NCBI GenBank assembly: GCA_050013075.1
Contig: JBEKFZ010000100.1
Span: 1-15,378 of the forward strand
Length of the DNA stretch: 15,378 bases
Source of the DNA: JBEKIK01 sp050013075
Lineage (GTDB): Bacteria > Planctomycetota > Planctomycetia > Pirellulales > Thermoguttaceae
Direction of reading: 5' to 3'
Shown: positions 1-4,268 of the stretch, in pieces
Layout: the number at the start of each line of letters is the position of its first letter
Position numbering within the stretch: the stretch's first letter is position 1
The notes under the pieces: model-generated
The model's input: only the letters and a program-made list of their open reading frames with translations
Databases searched by the model: none
What the model was told of the DNA's origin: nothing
Translations under genes and position numbers: made by a program

Positions 1-55
1 TGTGGACCTCGTTTTGGGTTCCCTTTCCATATCTCGCCAAGTTTGCGCTCAGCCA

Positions 56-247
56 TCAAGCCAACTCCGCCACGATCACCTCGACGCCCACCTCCTCCTG
101 GCCCTCGACGGCACCCTCGATGGCCGCCTCCTCGACGCCATGCTCATGCTCATGTCCATGCTGCCCACGGCCATAGCCCTCGACGCCGTGGCCGTGGTGA
201 TCCTCGCCGTGGTGATCGACCAACAAAACAAAAGCCCCCATGACCAC
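56..247 (-). CDS. Doubtful His-rich small protein
   Basis: A 63-codon frame starts at GTG 247 (or ATG 241) and ends in TGA at 58-56. Residues 11-37 are crowded with His, Asp, Glu and Gly (DHHGEDHHGHG, HGHEHEHG), and the C-terminal half is Glu/Val/Gly-rich, as in metal-binding tails. Codons mostly follow a G-N-C/G pattern with high G+C at the third base, which is coding-like. Against it: the start lies inside the loop and stem of a terminator hairpin, there is no Shine-Dalgarno sequence, and the repeated gtcgag/catgag units could give such composition by chance. Frames on the other strand are also open. It may be a fragment of a larger His-rich gene. I recognise no family. Confidence 0.2.
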   Translation of the reverse strand: MVMGAFVLLVDHHGEDHHGHGVEGYGRGQHGHEHEHGVEEAAIEGAVEGQEEVGVEVIVAELA

Positions 248-264
248 ACACTGGCATGGGGGCT
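225..264 (-). terminator. Rho-independent terminator, leftward
   Basis: A perfect 10-bp stem (agcccccatg at 233-242 with catgggggct at 255-264) encloses a 12-nt loop. Read leftward it is followed by TTTGTTTTG, a good U-tract. It would end a leftward transcript starting at the tRNA-Ser fragment promoter near 600. Read rightward the stem is followed only by ATATTT, so rightward termination is weaker. Confidence 0.6.
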
Positions 265-394
265 ATATTTGATAGGAGATGGCCGAATGGGGCAGGGAAT
301 CCAACCGAAGATTGCCCATCGACTATTAGCATAATCTAGGCCAGGTGCATGGCAAGGGGGGATGGGCCGATATTTTCTCAGTCTGTTCAGTAGG

Positions 395-525
395 TGTACA
401 ACGGGTGTCATTGACACCTGGCACTGCCATTTTTACACAATTGTACACTGTACAAGAGAAAGCGGCCGACACTAAAAAAACATCGTAAATTGCGGCATTA
501 TTCGCATTTTGTGGGCAGTGTACAA
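395..525. repeat. Four TGTACAA motifs, direct and inverted
   Basis: TGTACAA occurs at 395-401, 449-455 and 519-525. Its reverse complement TTGTACA is at 441-447, so 441-455 forms a 15-bp palindrome with one central base. A second 15-bp palindrome, GGTGTCA-t-TGACACC, lies at 404-418. Four copies of one heptamer in 131 bp of non-coding DNA is more than chance. They lie 17-147 bp from the broken end of the tRNA fragment, as expected for arm-type sites of a tyrosine recombinase or for operators of a regulator. Neither is proven. Confidence 0.5.
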
Positions 526-541
526 AAACCGTCAACTTGAA

Positions 542-580
542 TTTCAAGACTGCCGCCTTAGACCACTCGGCCACCCATCC
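542..580 (-). pseudogene. 5' half of tRNA-Ser(UGA)
   Basis: Read leftward from 580 the sequence gives a 7-nt acceptor strand GGATGGG, TG at positions 8-9, a D-stem GCC/GGC closing the loop GAGTGGTCTAA, one base, a 5-nt anticodon-stem strand GCAGT, and the loop CTTGAAA with anticodon TGA (546-544). This is a typical bacterial serine tRNA 5' half. The expected ACTGC strand, variable arm and T-arm do not follow. A TTCAAG comes next instead, making the palindrome CTTGAA-a-TTCAAG (536-548). No GGTTCGAATCC-like T-arm was found to the left. A CCCATCC able to pair with the acceptor exists at 366-360, but nothing resembling a T-arm precedes it. It is either a truncated gene at an integration junction or a tRNA split by an intron. 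Truncation is likelier. Confidence 0.6.
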
Positions 581-595
581 GATGCGAGATTAAAT

Positions 596-601
596 ATTAT
601 A
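596..601 (-). promoter_or_regulatory. -10 box for the tRNA-Ser fragment
   Basis: A perfect TATAAT reads leftward at 601-596, 15 nt before the first tRNA base. The corresponding -35 region (TGTGAT near 624-619) is poor. The spacing suits a tRNA gene with a short leader and suggests that the fragment keeps the native upstream side of a real tRNA gene. Confidence 0.4.
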
Positions 602-910
602 ACATACATCCGAACCGCATCACAGGCCGGGTATTGGTAGAAGAGTAGTATAAGTGGTGGGAAATTTTTTTCAGGTAAGCAACTTAACTCACAGCCGTAA
701 ATGCCGAGGCATGGATAAAAATATTGCATCAATACGCTTCTAGCAATAGATATGACTCCCGACCCAATCCTGTTCGGCTCGATTATTGCACATCACGTCT
801 AGGGTTACAATTTTGCGGAGGGAATTATTTAGAAATGCTCTGAATCATCAGTGATCGGGATCAAAACATGGCCTTCCACGTGCAGAGACCGCTACCCCGA
901 CCGAGGAACA
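602..910. other. Non-coding stretch, no clear content
   Basis: This A+T-rich stretch lies between the tRNA fragment and the first convincing gene. I found no plausible coding frame with a ribosome binding site, no RNA gene and no repeat. It covers the downstream side of the leftward MpsC-like gene, but no convincing terminator is visible there. Confidence 0.5.
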
Positions 911-1291
911 TTATTTCTTTTTTGCTTCGCGGAAATCAGGCGACTCGGCAAGGGTGAAGAGAATGACCTCCTCGCCGTTTACGGTGCTGATATCGTGGTG
1001 CATGGTCAATGCCTTGACGCCGGTGACCTCCTGGACCATCGCTTCCAGGACCGGCCGGGCCATTTCGACCAGATGGGTCCGTACTTGCTTCAACAGGTCC
1101 CTTCCCTTATCGGCTGTAAGCGATTTGACCAGTTGCTGTTCGGCGGCCGTCAAAACGCCTTGAAGGCGGACCACAAGCAGATCACCAAGCAGGTGGGTAT
1201 GAATCTCCTTGGGTCCCCGGCCCATGTAATCCTGTTCAAAGCTACTAATTCCTTCGCAAATAGCCGCTTCGATTTCTCCCTGTGTTTTCAT
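911..1291 (-). CDS. MpsC/DUF2294 family protein (paralog 1)
   Basis: The 126-residue product matches what I recall of DUF2294 (PF10057), named after MpsC of the staphylococcal membrane-potential-generating system. Its biochemical role in other bacteria is unclear. Seen here: an N-terminal helix (KTQGEIEAAICEGISSFEQ), the family-typical YMGRGPKEI and GDLLVVRLQGVLTAAEQ stretch around residues 22-55, a long helix with the RDLLKQVRTHL type, then EVTGVK and a closing strand GEEVILFTLAESP. No signal peptide or membrane segment is seen, so it should be cytosolic. I chose ATG 1291 because GAGG lies six bases upstream; a longer frame to 1351 has no Shine-Dalgarno. It is divergent from a second paralog at 1787. 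Family call strong, function unknown. Confidence 0.85.
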   Translation of the reverse strand: MKTQGEIEAAICEGISSFEQDYMGRGPKEIHTHLLGDLLVVRLQGVLTAAEQQLVKSLTADKGRDLLKQVRTHLVEMARPVLEAMVQEVTGVKALTMHHDISTVNGEEVILFTLAESPDFREAKKK

Positions 1292-1558
1292 AGCGACCTC
1301 GCTAACGTCCCCCGTTGACGGTTGTAGGATCACACGGACGAAAACCTCCATTTATCAGCATAACCTTAGCCATCAAATCTCCAGTACTCTGGGAAATAAG
1401 ATACCAATTGCGGAATAAAAAACCAATGGGGGTTTAAAAAATCCACGATTCATGGGTCCAAGTCGGCGGTCGTGATGAACATAACGTCTTAACTGCCAAG
1501 GACTTAACAGTTGTCGGCCTCTACTAACCGCCAAGTTTTGTCCGAGAGCCAGATCCTA

Positions 1559-1587
1559 TTGACATCCATTTTTCCCAGAAATAGAAT
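1559..1587 (+). promoter_or_regulatory. Sigma-70-type promoter of the leader/mpsC-like/csrA unit
   Basis: TTGACA at 1559-1564 is followed by a 17-bp spacer and TAGAAT at 1582-1587, a near-consensus vegetative promoter. A second possible -10, TATAGT, lies at 1594-1599. Transcription would start near 1594, about 190 nt before the next start codon. Confidence 0.7.
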
Positions 1588-1593
1588 TTATTG

Positions 1594-1755
1594 TATAGTG
1601 GAGTTGTAGCGAACTTGAATGTGGCTCCGCTTAAGAGATTTGATGTCGTCGGACGACTAGATAAATAGCAACCCGGCCTTGCCGGGGGGCTCGATGACGA
1701 GTAAGCCGACGTGGTCGAATACCTCAGGGTGTTCGGCCACGTCGGCTTTTTTTTT
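1594..1755 (+). ncRNA. Structured leader RNA or sRNA, candidate
   Basis: Between the promoter and a strong terminator lies about 160 nt without a plausible gene but with consecutive hairpins: GTCGTC-g-GACGAC (1645-1657), CCCGGC-ctt-GCCGGG (1672-1686), CTCG-atga-CGAG (1690-1701), then the 21-bp terminator stem (1703-1748). I do not recognise a known riboswitch class. It can be read as a free small RNA or as the attenuated 5' leader of the gene at 1787. No separate promoter for that gene is visible between terminator and start codon, so a cis role is favoured. Start and function are inferred. Confidence 0.5.
1703..1755 (+). terminator. Strong intrinsic terminator / attenuator
   Basis: Bases 1703-1723 pair with 1728-1748 in a stem of about 21 bp including two G-U pairs (12 outer pairs perfect, aagccgacgtgg with ccacgtcggctt). 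The loop is tcag or smaller, and nine Ts follow (1747-1755). This is a textbook rho-independent terminator. It ends only 31 nt before the start codon of the next gene. Confidence 0.9.
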
Positions 1756-1762
1756 CTACGAA

Positions 1763-1779
1763 GGGGATGGCTCAAGGAG
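1763..1779 (+). promoter_or_regulatory. Possible CsrA-binding pair over the ribosome binding site
   Basis: GGATG at 1765-1769 and CAAGGA at 1773-1778 both resemble the GGA core of CsrA sites (ARGGAUG type), and the second is the Shine-Dalgarno of the gene at 1787. As csrA is the next gene in the same transcript, feedback on translation is plausible. The motif is short, so this is inference only. Confidence 0.3.
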
Positions 1780-1786
1780 TAATCCT

Positions 1787-2206
1787 ATGGAAAAGTTCGA
1801 TCCGAGTGTGGCGCAGCAGATTGCTCAAGCGGCAATCGCTTTCCAGCAGCAGCGAACGGGCCACGAACCCAAATCAGTGGCCGTAATTCTGAGTGGGGAC
1901 ACGTTACTGATCACGCTGCACGGGGCCTTGTCGTCGGCCGAGAAGGCCCTGGCCCAAAGCCCGGAAGGCGCCGCCCAGGTGCAGGAGTTTCACAAACAAT
2001 TGTTTACCAACTCCAACGAATTGCTGCGGCAGGAGATCAAAAGAATCACCGGGGTGGAGGTCCGCGAAGCGACCGCGGAGGTCGAAACGACAACGGGCAC
2101 CGTGGTACAGGTGTTCACGACCGGCACCATGGTGCAGGTGTTCCTGCTCGCCAAGAGCGTACCTGCGGACAGTTGGAGCGGGAACGGATCAGGGGTTCAA
2201 TCATGA
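1787..2206 (+). CDS. MpsC/DUF2294 family protein (paralog 2)
   Basis: The 139-residue product is a diverged relative of the paralog encoded at 911-1291. It shares the N-terminal helix (AQQIAQAAIAFQQQRTGHEPKSV), the strand SGDTLLITLHGALSSAEKAL in place of GDLLVVRLQGVLTAAEQ, the long helix, and ITGVEV. The start ATG 1787 has AAGGAG eight bases upstream. Odd point: the final strand is duplicated, TTGTVVQVF followed by TTGTMVQVF (residues 102-119, DNA 2090-2143), a 27-bp in-frame tandem duplication absent from paralog 1. It lies 16 bp before csrA and they are surely co-transcribed, probably under control of the upstream attenuator. Soluble and cytosolic by sequence. Biochemical role unknown. Confidence 0.8.
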   Translation: MEKFDPSVAQQIAQAAIAFQQQRTGHEPKSVAVILSGDTLLITLHGALSSAEKALAQSPEGAAQVQEFHKQLFTNSNELLRQEIKRITGVEVREATAEVETTTGTVVQVFTTGTMVQVFLLAKSVPADSWSGNGSGVQS

Positions 2207-2222
2207 AAACGGAGGTTTAAAC

Positions 2223-2450
2223 ATGTTAGTCTTATCGAGGAAAAATCAGGAATCGGTTGTGATCGGAGGATCCGATGGATTCCATCGCATACTCAAGGTA
2301 ACGGTGCTAAAAATTATAGGCGGGAGAGTAAAACTGGGCTTCGAGGTCGATGCCAGCGTCCCCGTCCATCGCGGGGAGATTTGGGAACGAATACACGTCA
2401 GCGAACGGCTAAACAGCCCGACGGAAGACCTTGCAATGCCGGTTGCCTGA
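2223..2450 (+). CDS. csrA: Carbon storage regulator CsrA
   Basis: The 75-residue product is CsrA/RsmA, a dimeric RNA-binding protein that binds GGA-containing hairpins and blocks or aids translation and mRNA decay. The canonical opening MLVLSRKNQESVVIGG is present, as are the beta strands through VKLGFEVDASVPVHRGEIW and the helix start ER. It is slightly longer than the usual 60-65 residues because of a tail ending in AMPVA. The start ATG 2223 has GGAGG nine bases upstream, itself a GGA site. It is the last gene of an operon with the MpsC-like gene at 1787. Its 3' end lies in a 74-bp repeat whose second copy follows the stop codon. Identification is firm; the RNA targets are not visible, though the nearby GGA motifs and short genes are candidates. 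Confidence 0.96.
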   Translation: MLVLSRKNQESVVIGGSDGFHRILKVTVLKIIGGRVKLGFEVDASVPVHRGEIWERIHVSERLNSPTEDLAMPVA

Positions 2451-2534
2451 CGCCTTGATTACGAATACACGTCAGCAACCGGCCAGACACCGTGACGGAC
2501 GACCTGGCCGTGCCGGTTGCTTGACGCGTTGATT
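2387..2534 (+). repeat. Tandem duplication of the csrA 3' end
   Basis: Two adjoining 74-bp units, 2387-2460 and 2461-2534, both begin acgaatacacgtcagc and both end in a ttgatt box. The first contains the last codons and stop of csrA. The second is outside the gene but can be read RIHVS...DDLAVPVA-stop, parallel to the CsrA tail RIHVS...EDLAMPVA-stop. Differences between the units are spread as substitutions without indels, so the event is old, or the second unit is the leftover tail of a deleted second csrA. Confidence 0.85.
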
Positions 2535-2626
2535 TCGGTCGGCAGAATTGTCGGGAAGAGGCGTACTTGTGAAACAACACGTGAAACTACTTTTTGCGTT
2601 CGACACTTTTTGAAAGGGGAACAGAA

Positions 2627-2788
2627 ATGTACACTATTTTGATCGTGCTTTTGATTCTGATGCTCCTGGGATCACTGGGTACGTTGCCCACGTGGCCTCA
2701 CAGCAGAAACTGGGGTTATTTCCCAAGCGGCGGGCTTGGGTTGATTGTGGTAATCCTGCTCATCCTGCTGATTATGGGACGCATCTGA
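2627..2788 (+). CDS. DUF3309 family small membrane protein
   Basis: The 53-residue product is two hydrophobic segments (about 2-18 and 36-52) joined by the polar stretch TLPTWPHSRNWGYFPSGGLG. This is the recognisable DUF3309 pattern (TWPYSRxWGYxPSGGLG followed by a Leu/Ile-rich helix and a terminal GRI). It should sit in the inner membrane as a hairpin. Function is unknown; such genes are often found with CsbD and DUF1328 genes in stress-type clusters, as here. The start ATG 2627 follows AAAGGGGA. Two GTGAAAC direct repeats 12 bp apart (2569-2575, 2581-2587) lie just upstream and might be an operator. Confidence 0.85.
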   Translation: MYTILIVLLILMLLGSLGTLPTWPHSRNWGYFPSGGLGLIVVILLILLIMGRI

Positions 2789-2881
2789 TCGCCAATGCCG
2801 AGAATGTGAAAAAACAACATCGGTTGTCGGCAACCTGAAGTTTATGGGCGTTTGTTACGAACAATCGAGAAAGGATTAATT

Positions 2882-3133
2882 ATGAAGACTCTATTTGGTG
2901 CGATCGGTCTGCTCCTTGTCGGCATCGTCTGCTTGGGGTTTTATCAGGGTTGGTTCCATATTACGATACACAGCACGGACCAATCGCACCAAATAAAGTC
3001 CAGTGCTACAGTCACCGTGGACAAAGACAAAATCAGAGCGGATGAGGAAAAGGTCAAGGAAAAGGTGGGAGAGTTCGGGCAAAAGGCGAAGGAAAAAACC
3101 GGCAACAAAACAGGCATGGTCACAGAACAGTAA
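2882..3133 (+). CDS. Single-TM protein with Lys/Glu-rich tail
   Basis: The 83-residue product has one N-terminal hydrophobic segment (about residues 3-24, GAIGLLLVGIVCLGFYQGWF), a short strand-like region (HITIHSTDQSHQIKSSATVTV), and a charged helical tail rich in Lys and Glu (DEEKVKEKVGEFGQKAKEK) resembling LEA/CsbD-type amphipathic helices. I do not recognise a named family. The likely topology is anchored with the tail in periplasm or cytoplasm; the sequence does not settle this. The start ATG 2882 has AAAGGA eight bases upstream. It lies between the DUF3309 and DUF1328 genes, with a palindromic repeat just after it. A small hairpin GGTTG-tcgg-CAACC (2822-2835) lies before it. Confidence 0.75.
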   Translation: MKTLFGAIGLLLVGIVCLGFYQGWFHITIHSTDQSHQIKSSATVTVDKDKIRADEEKVKEKVGEFGQKAKEKTGNKTGMVTEQ

Positions 3134-3160
3134 CGGCAACCATGAGAGGTTGTGAATTAT

Positions 3161-3220
3161 TGTAGGGTGCGTGAAACGCACCATCCCCTACAGGTTGCGG
3201 TGCGTTTCACGCACCCTACA
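3161..3220. repeat. REP-like inverted repeat, 22-bp perfect arms
   Basis: The arm at 3161-3182 (tgtagggtgcgtgaaacgca plus cc) is the exact reverse complement of 3199-3220, with 16 bp between. Each arm contains a smaller palindrome, GGTGCGT-gaa-ACGCACC. It lies between two genes with no gene of its own. The form is that of a REP/BIME unit or very small MITE, and it could also act as a bidirectional transcript end. Confidence 0.85.
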
Positions 3221-3248
3221 GATTGTGGTCGTTGAAGGAGATTTGGTC

Positions 3249-3425
3249 ATGTTGCATTTAGCTATTGTGTTCCTCGTCATCGCTCTGATCGCCGCCCTTT
3301 TCGGCTTCGTAGGAGTGGCAGGCCTCGCGTGGGAAGGGGCGAAGATACTCTTTGTAATCTTCATCATCCTCGCGGTGCTGTCTTTCCTGGGCCACGGGTT
3401 TAGAAGGGGACATTATGGAGACTAA
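3249..3425 (+). CDS. DUF1328 family (YtjA-like) membrane protein
   Basis: The 58-residue product has two transmembrane segments (about 2-24 and 33-50). The pattern VFLVIALIAALFGFVGVAGLAWEGAKILFVIFIILAVLSFL is that of DUF1328/YtjA small inner-membrane proteins, whose job is unknown. The basic, Gly-rich C-terminus (GFRRGHYGD) should face the cytoplasm. ATG 3249 is chosen because AAGGAG ends nine bases upstream; a longer frame starting inside the palindromic repeat is not credible. It continues the series of tiny membrane-protein genes typical of envelope or osmotic stress clusters. Confidence 0.88.
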   Translation: MLHLAIVFLVIALIAALFGFVGVAGLAWEGAKILFVIFIILAVLSFLGHGFRRGHYGD

Positions 3426-3465
3426 CGAATCCGCGTTAACCTCGGGTCAGACATTCCCGCCGGCG

Positions 3466-3486
3466 ACTTCGTAGAACCGAAGTTTT
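3466..3486 (+). terminator. Weak terminator candidate after the DUF1328 gene
   Basis: ACTTCG (3466-3471) pairs with CGAAGT (3478-3483) around a 6-nt loop, followed by only four Ts. It is placed between the DUF1328 gene and the response-regulator-like gene and could end the small-gene unit in part. Confidence 0.35.
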
Positions 3487-3532
3487 CAATGAATTTGCTT
3501 AGGAATACGCCAGATCAAGGAGGGTGTCTATC

Positions 3533-4267
3533 GTGAAAAGGGGAGCTGTCGTTCAATCACGGCCGAATGGTTTGAAAACCATTCGAGTTTTGATGGCCGA
3601 TCCGGATGAGTCTTTTCATCCAGTGTATCGAGAGCCTCTTTCACGGGAGGGCTTCGAAGTGGATATGGCATTAAGCGGGTTAGAGTGCGTTTCTCGGCTA
3701 CGCGAGCGCGTGCCGGACGTGTTAGTACTTGAGCTGCAATTGCCGTGGGGCGGAGGCGACGGAGTTCTCGCCATAATGGGCGAGGTCCCCGACCTTGCAG
3801 CCGTTCCCGTGATGGTCCTTACGTCGTGCCGCGATCCTCACGTTTTGGAACGCGTGGCGCGCTTCCCGATAAGCGACTATCACCTCAAACCGCTCGCGCC
3901 CGATCAATTGGCGGGGAGGCTCCGCGCCCTACTCGATCACCCCGGACTGCGTTTCACCTTGGCCGAGCAAAACAGCCGCCTGGAATGTATGATCGCCAGG
4001 CGAACCGGCGGCCGCGTCTGGAACTTGCATGTCGAGACCGTTGAGGGGCAAATCATTGTGCACGGCTGCTCCGACTCGCACCACGTCAAACAATTGGCGC
4101 TGGCCGCCGTGCTGGAAGCGTTTGAAGCCTCGGAATCCGAACCAGGAAACGTCGAATTGGACATTGAAGTTGGGCCGGTTGACAATTGGCAGGCCCGGCG
4201 ATGTGGTTTAACTAAAACAAAGAATGGGAACTACTCGGATGAATTCGATCTCACAAAGGAGAACTAG
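3533..4267 (+). CDS. Response-regulator-like protein with Glu at the phospho-site and BON-like tail
   Basis: The 244-residue product has an N-terminal receiver-like domain (residues 17-135). Conserved parts are the acidic pair D23/D25 (VLMADPDESF), T97 (VMVLTS) and K119 (YHLKPL). The position of the phospho-accepting Asp, in DVLVLELQLPWGGGDG, is Glu67 (codon GAG), a natural phospho-mimic change. The C-terminal region (about 150-215; VWNLHVETVEGQIIVHGCSDSHHVKQLAL then VELDIEVG) has the strand-helix-strand look of a BON domain. No DNA-binding domain is seen. The start GTG 3533 fits GGAGG ten bases upstream; GTG 3524 abuts it. The stop abuts the next gene (1 bp gap), so the two are co-transcribed. 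It is probably a constitutive or protein-interaction output module (inference). Confidence 0.75.
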   Translation: MKRGAVVQSRPNGLKTIRVLMADPDESFHPVYREPLSREGFEVDMALSGLECVSRLRERVPDVLVLELQLPWGGGDGVLAIMGEVPDLAAVPVMVLTSCRDPHVLERVARFPISDYHLKPLAPDQLAGRLRALLDHPGLRFTLAEQNSRLECMIARRTGGRVWNLHVETVEGQIIVHGCSDSHHVKQLALAAVLEAFEASESEPGNVELDIEVGPVDNWQARRCGLTKTKNGNYSDEFDLTKEN

Positions 4268-4268
4268 C

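Noticed and set aside
2..334. A 110-codon plus-strand frame at the window start
   Set aside because: It runs through the terminator hairpin and its Leu/Ala/Val-rich sequence looks like the antisense of a GNC-type frame. A real partial gene entering from the left cannot be fully excluded.
360..366. GGATGGG (CCCATCC on the minus strand), a candidate 3' acceptor strand for the tRNA-Ser half
   Set aside because: No T-arm precedes it; a seven-base match in this span can arise by chance.
851..1318. A 155-codon plus-strand frame
   Set aside because: It is antisense to the MpsC/DUF2294 gene, which matches its family along its length.
1645..1755. Known riboswitch classes (fluoride, guanidine, c-di-GMP) for the hairpin chain
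   Set aside because: I could not match the conserved core bases of any of these classes by eye.
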